Origin: Shewanella japonica
GTDB lineage: Bacteria; Pseudomonadota; Gammaproteobacteria; Enterobacterales; Shewanellaceae
Direction: 5' to 3'
NCBI RefSeq assembly: GCF_002075795.1
Contig: NZ_CP020472.1
Coordinates: 231,001 to 295,000, forward strand
Length of the DNA stretch: 64,000 bases
Shown here: positions 47,224 to 54,701 of the stretch, piece after piece
How positions within the stretch are numbered: position 1 is the first letter of the stretch
Layout: each line of letters starts with the position of its first letter
Notes under the pieces: model-generated
What the model saw: only the letters and a program-made list of their open reading frames with translations
The model's database searches: none
What the model was told of the DNA's origin: nothing
Position numbers and translations under genes: made by a program

Positions 47224-47909
47224 TACGGGATCCAAATATAGCCTTTACCACGGATGGTTTTTACTCTTGGTCGGCCATCGCTGCGTTCAGGTAATTTTTT
47301 GCGCAAGTTAGATAAATGCATGTCTAAGCTGCGATCAAATGGCATTAATTTTTTACCGAGTACGGTTTCGCTAAGTTGTTCTTTTGTGACCAAATCGCCC
47401 GCTTGGGTGATCAAGCTATGCAGTAAGGAAAACTCAGTACCCGTTAAGATAATAAGTTGTTCGTTACAATAAAGCTCTTGTCTTGCTTGGTCTAAACTGA
47501 GGTCACCAAAATCTAATCTAACTTGCTCATTTTTGTCAGCTTGAGTTAATACCGAGCGGCGTAAAATCGCGCGCATACGTGCAATTAACTCACGGTCGTT
47601 AAACGGTTTTGGTAGGTAGTCATCAGCGCCAATTTCAAGGCCAACCACGCGGTCAATTTCATCACCACGAGCAGTTAACATGAGTACTGGCGTTTGCTTT
47701 TGAGTTCTGAGGGCACGTAAGACTTCAAAGCCATTAAGTTTTGGTAGCATTACATCAAGTAAAATTAAATCAAAATCTTGGTTCTGTGCATAATCAAGGC
47801 CTTGTTGGCCGTCAAATGCTTGGGTTAATTCAAACCCTTCAAGTACCAAAAGCTGGGCTAATAATTCTGATAAACCTGCGTCATCATCAACTAATAAAAT
47901 TCGACTCAT
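47223..47909 (-). CDS. cpxR: Envelope-stress response regulator CpxR
   Basis: 228 residues, OmpR type. Receiver with the acidic pair in LLVDDDAGL, phospho-acceptor D52 (LILLDVMLP) and conserved lysine in YLPKPFND. The C-terminal winged helix contains LTGTEFSLLHSLITQAGDLVTKEQL and ends KTIRGKGYIW. The ATG at 47909 has AGGAT upstream; a frame to 47972 is unlikely. It forms an operon with cpxA by one-base overlap. A partial CpxR box lies upstream. Confidence 0.95.
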   Translation of the reverse strand: MSRILLVDDDAGLSELLAQLLVLEGFELTQAFDGQQGLDYAQNQDFDLILLDVMLPKLNGFEVLRALRTQKQTPVLMLTARGDEIDRVVGLEIGADDYLPKPFNDRELIARMRAILRRSVLTQADKNEQVRLDFGDLSLDQARQELYCNEQLIILTGTEFSLLHSLITQAGDLVTKEQLSETVLGKKLMPFDRSLDMHLSNLRKKLPERSDGRPRVKTIRGKGYIWIP

Positions 47910-47970
47910 TGCGATCCTCACTCTTTTATTAATTGCACTATATAACGAATGAGGATCCAAGTTTAGCAAC

Positions 47971-47985
47971 ATTGCACTCTTTTAC
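47971..47985 (-). promoter_or_regulatory. Half-conserved CpxR box upstream of cpxR
   Basis: Read leftward: GTAAA-AGAGT-GCAAT. The first half is perfect and the second matches three of five against GTAAA-N5-GTAAA. It lies about 62 bases upstream of the cpxR start and could mediate autoregulation. Confidence 0.35.
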
Positions 47986-48039
47986 ATAAAGATGAGTAAG
48001 TGCGACATAAATTTTGCTACGCGTTACCACCTAGCCGCA

Positions 48040-48873
48040 CTATTTTTCAGCGACTTGATATTTTCCATTAGTGCGAATATATACCATTGTCCCTTGTGCT
48101 GACGTTGTCACGTTATGGCTGAATTTACCGTTAGAGCCAAAATAACTGCCCGCGGTTAATCCTTTACTGTTTGGTGTTTCAACAGATTGATAGTTAAGGC
48201 TACCTTTGATAACAATGGCTCTAAACTCTTCAGCATCGCTTGTCAGTGTTCCACTAAAGTTGGCTGGCAATTTTATCATTGCACCGCCGAGCTCCCCGAC
48301 TTTGTTACTGCCCCATAATGCGGTTATTTCAGCATTATTTCCATTGATAGACTTCGTGTCGGTTTGGTCTAGCCAAACAAGATTTGATTGATGAAGATTT
48401 ATTGGTCGTTCGCCATTGTCAAATTGCTCACTAGATGGTTTAACCAAATAAGGGCCACTATCAATTTCAAGGAAGATGAGGTTGTCTTCGCCATTGGCTG
48501 CAGTGATGTGGTTCTCGCCAGCAGGTTGTGTCCAAAAAGAACCGGTTGGCATCCACATGGTTGCCGCATCGGGATCGTCATTATGCATTTTCCCCTCAAT
48601 AACCACACCACGATAAGTAATATTATGAATGTGAGGAGGTGAGGAAAACCCTTTATTGAATTTCACTAACATACCCGTTGGCACATTTTGGGTGCGATCG
48701 CCCCAAAGGTTGGCCGCCCCAGGGCTTTTATCGCCACGAAGTGGGTTTAAATATCCCCAGTCAATATCAGCTGTCGTGATGACTTCAGACTGGGGGGAGG
48801 TTTCTGCAAAGGCAGTGGTGGCAGGTAAAGTGCTGAGTAAAATGGCCGGTAATACTGTGTGTAATAGATTCAT
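48040..48873 (-). CDS. Exported DUF4437 cupin protein
   Basis: 277 residues with a signal peptide (MNLLHTVLPAILLSTLPATT, then AFA-E). Two cupin modules: residues about 35-150 with the metal-type histidines in SSPPHIHNITYRGVVIEGKMH and WTQPAGENHI, and 180-270 with EFRAIVIKGSLNY. This fits DUF4437. It would act in the periplasm. Function unknown. It lies next to cpxR but in its own transcript. Confidence 0.82.
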   Translation of the reverse strand: MNLLHTVLPAILLSTLPATTAFAETSPQSEVITTADIDWGYLNPLRGDKSPGAANLWGDRTQNVPTGMLVKFNKGFSSPPHIHNITYRGVVIEGKMHNDDPDAATMWMPTGSFWTQPAGENHITAANGEDNLIFLEIDSGPYLVKPSSEQFDNGERPINLHQSNLVWLDQTDTKSINGNNAEITALWGSNKVGELGGAMIKLPANFSGTLTSDAEEFRAIVIKGSLNYQSVETPNSKGLTAGSYFGSNGKFSHNVTTSAQGTMVYIRTNGKYQVAEK

Positions 48874-49156
48874 GTTTGCGATCTCTGTCGGTGCTCAATA
48901 TCGTGATTAAAATAAGATTTTTAAAATTAATCTCAAAGTATCAGTCAATTATAGTTGCTAAAGGAAATACAAAAAGGCCACTTGGTGAGAAACAGTATCA
49001 AACAAATCGGCATAATCCAGTACTTCGCAATGCTGGTTATTACAAAATGTTATTAAAAACATAAATATTGATAATTTAACTTTTTAGTTGTAGTTCTCCT
49101 ATACTTTTCTCATCGAAATTAGCCCGACTTTATGAACAACAACTGGAGAGATAAAT
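48874..49156. other. Intergenic region between cupin and VOC genes
   Basis: 283 AT-rich bases that must hold both divergent promoters. No clear regulator site, hairpin or small gene seen. GGAGAG precedes the VOC start at 49157. Confidence 0.4.
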
Positions 49157-49666
49157 ATGTCTGCACCTATGCCTTACCCAAGAACGTTTTCTCATATTGG
49201 TATTTCAGTACCTGATTTAGAAGCGGCAGTGAAGTTCTACACCGAAGTACTAGGTTGGTACTTAATTATGGAACCAACAGAAATTACTGAAGATGATTCT
49301 GCCATTGGCGAAATGTGTACGGATGTATTTGGTGCAGGTTGGGAGCGTTTTAACATTGCCCATCTGTCTACCGGCGATCGTATCGGCGTCGAACTGTTTC
49401 AATTCAAGAATCAAAAGAATCCAGAAGATAACTTTGAATATTGGAAAACTGGCGTGTTCCACTTTTGTGTTCAGGATCCTGATGTTGAAGGCCTAGCAGA
49501 GAAAATTGTTGCTGCTGGTGGCAAAAAACGAATGAAAGCACCGCGTTATTATTATCCAGGTGAAAAACCGTACCGCATGATTTACATGGAAGATCCATTT
49601 GGAAATATCCTAGAAATCTACAGCCACAGCTATGAATTACATTATGCCAGTGGTGCATATAAATAA
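49157..49666 (+). CDS. Cytoplasmic VOC (glyoxalase-like) protein, copy 1
   Basis: 169 residues, one VOC domain. Likely metal ligands are H13 (FSHIGIS), E79 (GVELFQF), H102 (FHFCVQD) and E153 (NILEIYSH), the four-ligand set of glyoxalase-like enzymes. No signal peptide. The next gene encodes a protein about 92% identical over this domain but with a Tat lipoprotein signal. GGAGAG precedes the ATG. The reaction is unknown; lactoylglutathione lyase-like chemistry is only one option. Confidence 0.85.
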   Translation: MSAPMPYPRTFSHIGISVPDLEAAVKFYTEVLGWYLIMEPTEITEDDSAIGEMCTDVFGAGWERFNIAHLSTGDRIGVELFQFKNQKNPEDNFEYWKTGVFHFCVQDPDVEGLAEKIVAAGGKKRMKAPRYYYPGEKPYRMIYMEDPFGNILEIYSHSYELHYASGAYK

Positions 49667-49761
49667 TATTCACAGGGGCTTATGGAGGCTATTAAGTTTT
49701 CGTAACCCCGCTTTCAATCTGTTAGACATCCTCAATTGTATCGCCGTTATAGGAACACACT

Positions 49762-50412
49762 ATGTTTATCAATCATCCCAGTCGAAGAGAATTCATGAAG
49801 TTACTGGGTGTAAGTTTAGGGGCCGCTGCTTTGCCTATGGCATTAACGGGTTGTGCGTCTGCCACCTCGCAACAAGAGGCTACTGCTGAGGCCGCAGCAA
49901 TGCCAGATTCACCTACACCGTATCCTAGAACCTTTTCTCATATCGGTATCTCGGTGCCAGATTTAGAGGCCGCAGTTAAGTTTTACACTGAAGTCTTAGG
50001 CTGGTACTTAATCATGGAGCCGACTGAAATTGTTGAAGACGATTCAGCCATTGGCGAGATGTGTAGCGACGTTTTTGGTCCAGGGTGGGAACGATTTAAG
50101 ATAGCCCATTTATCTACTGGCGACAGAGTTGGAGTGGAGTTGTTTGAATTTAAAAACCAGCAAAACCCTGACGATAATTTTGAATATTGGAAAACAGGTA
50201 TCTTCCATTTCTGTGTTCAAGATCCAGATGTTGAAGGTTTGGCTGAAAAAATTGTTGCCGCTGGTGGTAAAAAACGCATGAAAGCGCCTCGTTACTATTA
50301 CCCTGGCGAGAAGCCATATCGGATGATTTACATGGAAGACCCATTCGGCAATATTTTAGAAATCTATAGCCATAGCTATGAGTTAACTTACTCGGCTGGA
50401 GCTTACCAATAA
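49762..50412 (+). CDS. Predicted Tat-exported VOC lipoprotein, copy 2
   Basis: 216 residues. Residues 1-31 carry a twin-arginine signal (PS-R8-R9-EFMKLLGVSLGAAALP) that ends in a lipobox (LTG-C31). A linker rich in Ala and Glu leads to the same VOC domain as copy 1, with ligands H60, E126, H149 and E200 conserved. Tat use implies export of a folded, metal-loaded protein; no Asp follows the Cys, so outer membrane sorting is expected by the E. coli rule. AGGAA lies six bases upstream. It probably shares a transcript with copy 1 (95-base gap). Confidence 0.87.
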   Translation: MFINHPSRREFMKLLGVSLGAAALPMALTGCASATSQQEATAEAAAMPDSPTPYPRTFSHIGISVPDLEAAVKFYTEVLGWYLIMEPTEIVEDDSAIGEMCSDVFGPGWERFKIAHLSTGDRVGVELFEFKNQQNPDDNFEYWKTGIFHFCVQDPDVEGLAEKIVAAGGKKRMKAPRYYYPGEKPYRMIYMEDPFGNILEIYSHSYELTYSAGAYQ

Positions 50413-50436
50413 AGTCTATTGGAAAACTAAATACAA

Positions 50437-50466
50437 AAAGCGAGTCTTACGCGTAAGACTCGCTTT
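50437..50466. terminator. Perfect 30-base palindrome, bidirectional terminator
   Basis: A fully self-complementary 30-base sequence: the left arm AAAGCGAGTCTTACG is the exact reverse complement of the right arm. It lies between the convergent VOC lipoprotein gene and the thioredoxin-CcdA gene. T tracts are short, but the stem is very stable. Confidence 0.8.
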
Positions 50467-50499
50467 AATAGCAAGGCTAATGAGCCTTGTATAGCAAGA

Positions 50500-51912
50500 T
50501 TAAGACTTTTGCTTCAAGCGTTTAATCTTAACGATGACATAAGTTAACAAGATAGAGCCTAGAATCAAGCCTATAGAGAACACCACGTTTTGCAGCGCCA
50601 TCGGGTTGATAACAAGCATACTGCCTAAACCTAACATCATAATACCCGACATCAGTTTAAGTACTTCGCCTTCTTTTTCCGTTAGCTTACGCTTGCCAAG
50701 GGTAGCAGCAAATACAATCACAATGGTTGCTAATGGAATAACGTAAATGACGTTATAAGCGATGAGATACATATAACGCTCAATGGTATCTAACCCCGAA
50801 ATTGATAACACAGACGTGTAAATCATCGGGAAACCAGCAGTACAAAGTAACTCATAAGCGTTGGCCATAATCGCCAATAACGCAGAACCGAATATTAAGG
50901 TTGGTAAAGAGCTGGTTTTAGACAATTTACCCATCCGCTTTATTAAGCTGCCACGGTTTTCAACCGACATCGATAAGCTGACATCTCCCTTGCCATAGAA
51001 GAAGTCCTTTATGTTGACCAAGGCGGCCACCAGTGCAATTAATCCCGCACCTGTGATAATCCAGCCTCCGTCTCCACCACCAAGCAGTTGGAACAGGTTG
51101 AGCCATGCGCTCATAAAGATGAAGTAAATAAAGCCAGAGAAGAAAACGAAAATCCCGCCCACTAATAGCATGCGTCCACGGCTGCCCGCATTCACCATGA
51201 TGCTTAATAAAAATAGCAAGACGAAGAAGGCACAAGGGTTAAAGGCATCGACGCCAGCTAGCACTAAGGTCAATACAGGTAGCGACATCTTTTCAGGTTG
51301 TACAGCGCCAATAAGCGGAATATCAACAGGCTGAACGTGGGGCTTTGAGTCTAGGTTTGAATGTTCGCCATTACTTGCTTCAAAGTCCATTCCGCATGTT
51401 CCCGCATCAGGATCGGCACTGTCTGAACATGTTTCAAATAATGGCGCATCAGCAGTGGTTTTATCTTCATAGAAATCAGCCATGACATCTTTAAGATCTC
51501 CAGTACCGCCGTTTCTTTGATAACAAGCTTCAAGTCGTTCAAGTATATAGCGCCCAGTAACGTCGTGACTGTTATAACCAGTTATCGCTTCACCACAAAC
51601 TGCAAAGTAAGGTACTGATTTAGGCTCTACTCCTGTTTTCTTACCTATAGCCATCAACTTATCGACATTACCTGGTTCGCTGATTAAGTAATCTTCGAGA
51701 TTAATCCAGTTGTATCGCTCTGCTAAAGCATCGATAAAGGGATGTGCCTCACGACAATGGGGGCAAGTCTGCGACCAGAAAAAGTGTAAATTTACCGAGG
51801 GCTCACTGGTAGTTTTGTTGACCCAAATATCGGAATCGTTTGCGTGCGCTAAACCTGTTACTGACACTATCAGGCTGAATAAAATCATTATGCGGGTGAA
51901 AAACTTGCTCAT
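50500..51912 (-). CDS. Periplasmic thioredoxin fused to a CcdA-like transmembrane domain
   Basis: 470 residues. A signal peptide (about 1-24) is followed by a thioredoxin-like domain with the redox pair C50-PHC53 (LHFFWSQTCPHCREAHPF), a cis-Pro candidate in KSVPYFAVCGE, then a linker with further cysteines. About eight helices follow from 210 on, with two membrane-embedded cysteines of the CcdA/DsbD type: DAFNPCAFF and ELLCTAGFP. It should move electrons or oxidising equivalents across the inner membrane to periplasmic thiols. GAGG lies six bases before the ATG at 51912. The spy gene is divergent, with a CpxR box between them. Confidence 0.85.
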   Translation of the reverse strand: MSKFFTRIMILFSLIVSVTGLAHANDSDIWVNKTTSEPSVNLHFFWSQTCPHCREAHPFIDALAERYNWINLEDYLISEPGNVDKLMAIGKKTGVEPKSVPYFAVCGEAITGYNSHDVTGRYILERLEACYQRNGGTGDLKDVMADFYEDKTTADAPLFETCSDSADPDAGTCGMDFEASNGEHSNLDSKPHVQPVDIPLIGAVQPEKMSLPVLTLVLAGVDAFNPCAFFVLLFLLSIMVNAGSRGRMLLVGGIFVFFSGFIYFIFMSAWLNLFQLLGGGDGGWIITGAGLIALVAALVNIKDFFYGKGDVSLSMSVENRGSLIKRMGKLSKTSSLPTLIFGSALLAIMANAYELLCTAGFPMIYTSVLSISGLDTIERYMYLIAYNVIYVIPLATIVIVFAATLGKRKLTEKEGEVLKLMSGIMMLGLGSMLVINPMALQNVVFSIGLILGSILLTYVIVKIKRLKQKS

Positions 51913-52320
51913 CCATAACCTCAACTATAAACATCAAAAGAGTTAACCAGAATCACTACGTCGCCATTAGAAATATTAAGGCAGACTGAAGACGCTAGTG
52001 TTATCTCAGATACACAACTTATGCTTTTGTTCAGTATGGAAATGATTAGCTTTTATATACGTGAACTGGCTCCCATTCTGCTTTATAGAGTAACTTTTAT
52101 GTTCAAAATGGGATCTTTACATAGCTTTACCGACTCATAACCCTAACTGACATTGCATTGGCTAAACTAGCTTCATACCAAAAACGACTTCAAAGGATTT
52201 GCAGTTAGTGAGCTTGGTATAACAAGACAAAATTCTGTTAGCAGTGCTATTTAATCAACTTGATCAAGTGCTGGTAGCCATTCTTCAAATGATGAATTAA
52301 GCAAATATATAGGTGAGATT
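51913..52320. other. Divergent promoter region of the thioredoxin-CcdA gene and spy
   Basis: About 400 bases without a gene. Its main recognisable element is the CpxR box at 52116-52130, located centrally: about 204 bases from the leftward start and 190 from the rightward start. Confidence 0.55.
52116..52130 (-). promoter_or_regulatory. Perfect CpxR box
   Basis: Read leftward: GTAAAGCTATGTAAA, that is GTAAA-N5-GTAAA with no mismatch to the CpxR consensus. cpxRA itself is encoded about 4 kb away. Likely controls spy and perhaps the divergent thioredoxin-CcdA gene. Confidence 0.75.
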
Positions 52321-52827
52321 ATGAAATCACGTTTAACAGTAAAAAACAGTTTATTAGCCCTAGTTGCTTCTTCTGCATTATTAGCAGGTCAAGTGTACGC
52401 AACAAGCACAGATACCAATACTCAAACTGAACAGACACAAGAAAAGGGTGAGCGAGCACATGGTGGTAAGCACCACGGTAAAAGTATGCACAAAAGTGTT
52501 CGTAAAATGCTACGTTCACTTGATTTAACTGACACTCAACGCACAGATGTAAAAGCGATTATTGAGAAGTACAAAGAAGAGAAAGGCGAGCGTCCATCAG
52601 CAGAAGAACGTGCTGCACATAAAACTGAAATGCTAGCGCTTATCAGTAATGCAAACTTTGACGATGCCAAGGCTGATTCAATCATTGAAGCGAAACAGTT
52701 GAAGCAAAAAGAAGGCATGAAAAACTTCATGAAAATGCAAAATGAAATCTACCAGCTACTGACTGAAGAGCAAAAAGAGAAGTTTGACTCACGTTTTACC
52801 AAAACCAAAGGTAAAGGTCGTGGTTAA
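52321..52827 (+). CDS. Spy/CpxP-family periplasmic chaperone or Cpx modulator
   Basis: 168 residues. A signal peptide (to about VYA at 27) precedes a His/Lys-rich stretch (HGGKHHGKSMHKS) and a helical domain with two LTXXQ motifs (LTDTQ and LTEEQ), the hallmark of the Spy/CpxP family. CpxP inhibits CpxA; Spy is an ATP-independent chaperone. Its place directly before fieF is that of cpxP in E. coli. The CpxR box upstream fits either. The His-rich part could bind metals. Confidence 0.88.
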   Translation: MKSRLTVKNSLLALVASSALLAGQVYATSTDTNTQTEQTQEKGERAHGGKHHGKSMHKSVRKMLRSLDLTDTQRTDVKAIIEKYKEEKGERPSAEERAAHKTEMLALISNANFDDAKADSIIEAKQLKQKEGMKNFMKMQNEIYQLLTEEQKEKFDSRFTKTKGKGRG

Positions 52828-52892
52828 TTGTTAACTGACTCCGTTATACTGGAGGTTACCACTGCATTTATTTAGGCGTGATGACCTCTATT

Positions 52893-53765
52893 ATGACAAC
52901 AGATTCAGACTACGATTTTTGGGTTAAGTTAGCTAGTCGCGCAGCTGTAGCCACAGCGTTAATCCTTATTGTGATCAAATTGCTCGCATGGCTCTACTCT
53001 GGGTCTGCGAGCATGCTTGCATCGTTAACCGATTCATTTGCCGATGCACTTGCTTCAATCGTTAATTTTATTGCCATCCGTTATGCTATTTTGCCTGCTG
53101 ACAGTGATCATCGTTATGGTCATGGAAAAGCTGAACCATTAGCCTCGCTTGCTCAATCTGCCTTCATCTTAGGCTCAGCATTCTTATTACTGTTTTATGG
53201 TGGAGAGCGGTTATTCAATCCTGTTGAAGTCTCTCATGCTGGTTTAGGCATGGTGGTGTCTATCATTGCGCTAGTGATGACATTTGCCTTGGTGATGCTG
53301 CAGAAAAAAGCGTTAGCAAAAACCAATAGTACTGTGGTGGAAGCGGACTCACTGCATTATAAATCTGACCTATTTTTAAATGGGGCAGTGTTACTCGCTT
53401 TAGTACTGGCACAATATGGCTGGTGGTGGGCTGATGGTTTATTTGCGGTATTAATTGCTTTATACATAGGTCATCAAGCAATAGATTTAGGTTATCGCTC
53501 TATTCAGTCCTTGCTTGATCGTGAGCTAGATGAAGCAACCCGTGAAGACATCATCGCAATTGTTAAGCAAGACCCTAGAGTGAATGGCTTACATGACTTA
53601 CGTACTCGACAAGCGGGTAAGACCACGTTTATCCAGTTTCATATCGAGTTAAAAGGCTCATTACTATTACGTGAAGCCCATGAAATAACCGACAACACTG
53701 AGAAACGTTTATGTGAAGCGTTTGATAGTGCGGAAGTGATAATTCACCAAGACCCTATCGATTAA
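52893..53765 (+). CDS. fieF: Cation diffusion facilitator FieF
   Basis: 290 residues. Six helices, with the metal-site aspartates in SLTDSFADAL and ADSLHYKSDLFLNGA, the loop histidines in DHRYGHGKAEPLASLAQS and the C-terminal cytoplasmic domain (HDLRTRQAGKTTFIQFHIEL, ending EVIIHQDP). It exports Fe2+/Zn2+ in exchange for protons. In-frame starts at 52878 (GTG) and 52881 (ATG) exist; 52893 gives MTTDSDYDFWVKLASRA, which matches the family N-terminus best. Confidence 0.93.
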   Translation: MTTDSDYDFWVKLASRAAVATALILIVIKLLAWLYSGSASMLASLTDSFADALASIVNFIAIRYAILPADSDHRYGHGKAEPLASLAQSAFILGSAFLLLFYGGERLFNPVEVSHAGLGMVVSIIALVMTFALVMLQKKALAKTNSTVVEADSLHYKSDLFLNGAVLLALVLAQYGWWWADGLFAVLIALYIGHQAIDLGYRSIQSLLDRELDEATREDIIAIVKQDPRVNGLHDLRTRQAGKTTFIQFHIELKGSLLLREAHEITDNTEKRLCEAFDSAEVIIHQDPID

Positions 53766-53984
53766 ATGCATATCAAACAGCTTTTTGCAACGCTAACTGT
53801 GTTGAATTTACTTGCAATAGACCCGCTATTGACGCGTAAATTCGCCTTGTTATCAGCGCAAAGCTCAAGTTTGAATTTAACTGATTTATTTTAAAAGAGT
53901 GAATATGGCTATTTAAACATAACTTATTGAACTCTTATCCCGAGTTCAGGTTATTTAGATTGCTACTAGATTCATATAAAGACT

Positions 53985-54022
53985 AAAAGCCGCTAACAAG
54001 TTAATTTGTTAGCGGCTTTTTT
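53985..54022. terminator. Bidirectional terminator between fieF and gntK
   Basis: A 15-base perfect stem (AAAAGCCGCTAACAA with TTGTTAGCGGCTTTT) around GTTAAT, with A and T runs. The leftward gntK ends at 54045; the rightward fieF ends 220 bases earlier. The intervening 53766-53984 holds nothing I can name. Confidence 0.92.
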
Positions 54023-54044
54023 ATGTCTGTTTGAGCAAGATAGG

Positions 54045-54557
54045 CTAATAACCTAGCTGTTTAAATTGCTTAACAGCGAGTGAAACAATATTGTCGATAC
54101 TGTTATCGACATTAACAGTGACGACTAAGTTTTCTTGGCTAGGATCTTCAAGGGTAGCAAACTGGCTGTCGACCATGTTTTGTTTCATAAAGTGGCCACT
54201 TCGAGCCTGCATTCTTGCCAAGATAAGATCGTAACTGCCTTGTAGATATAGAAAAGCGACTTGTTGGTTACCTTCTCGTATGGTGTCTCGGTATTGTTGT
54301 TTTAGTGCAGAGCAAACAATGATGGCCGTTTCATTTTTTGATTCGATACTGTAAGCCGCGTCTCGAACGCGCTCTAACCATGGTGCGCGATCATCATCGT
54401 TTAATGGCTCGCCACGGGCCATTTTTTGAATATTAGCTCGTGGGTGTAGGTCGTCACCATCAATAAATTTCGCATTCAAGCTATTTGCTAACTTTTCGCC
54501 AACGGTGCTTTTACCACAAGCACACACACCCATCACAATAATGGTTTTACCGGTCAT
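54045..54557 (-). CDS. gntK: Gluconokinase GntK
   Basis: 170 residues. P-loop GVCACGKSTVGEKLA, substrate region FIDGDDLHPRANIQKMARGEPLNDDDRAPWL, and CSALKQQYRDTIR with FLYLQGSYDLI are diagnostic of the GntK family. It phosphorylates gluconate to 6-phosphogluconate. The divergent partner is the gluconate permease. Confidence 0.95.
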   Translation of the reverse strand: MTGKTIIVMGVCACGKSTVGEKLANSLNAKFIDGDDLHPRANIQKMARGEPLNDDDRAPWLERVRDAAYSIESKNETAIIVCSALKQQYRDTIREGNQQVAFLYLQGSYDLILARMQARSGHFMKQNMVDSQFATLEDPSQENLVVTVNVDNSIDNIVSLAVKQFKQLGY

Positions 54558-54584
54558 TTACGTACCTCAAATCAGGGTTGATCT

Positions 54585-54612
54585 ATATACTTTAGCCGTT
54601 TCGAAAGTATAT
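54585..54612. promoter_or_regulatory. Inverted repeat in the gntK/gntT promoter
   Basis: ATATACTTT (54585-54593) and AAAGTATAT (54604-54612) are exact inverted copies with a 10-base spacer. They lie about 28 bases upstream of gntK and 90 upstream of the permease. This is a candidate operator for an unlinked gluconate regulator; it does not match the E. coli GntR site. Confidence 0.5.
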
Positions 54613-54701
54613 CTCGAAGCTGAGTGATAGTACCGCGTTGAGTTGATTTTTTTTGACTAGATTAGATTTAATCAACTTGATAAAGAATACCTAAAAGAAC
54701 G

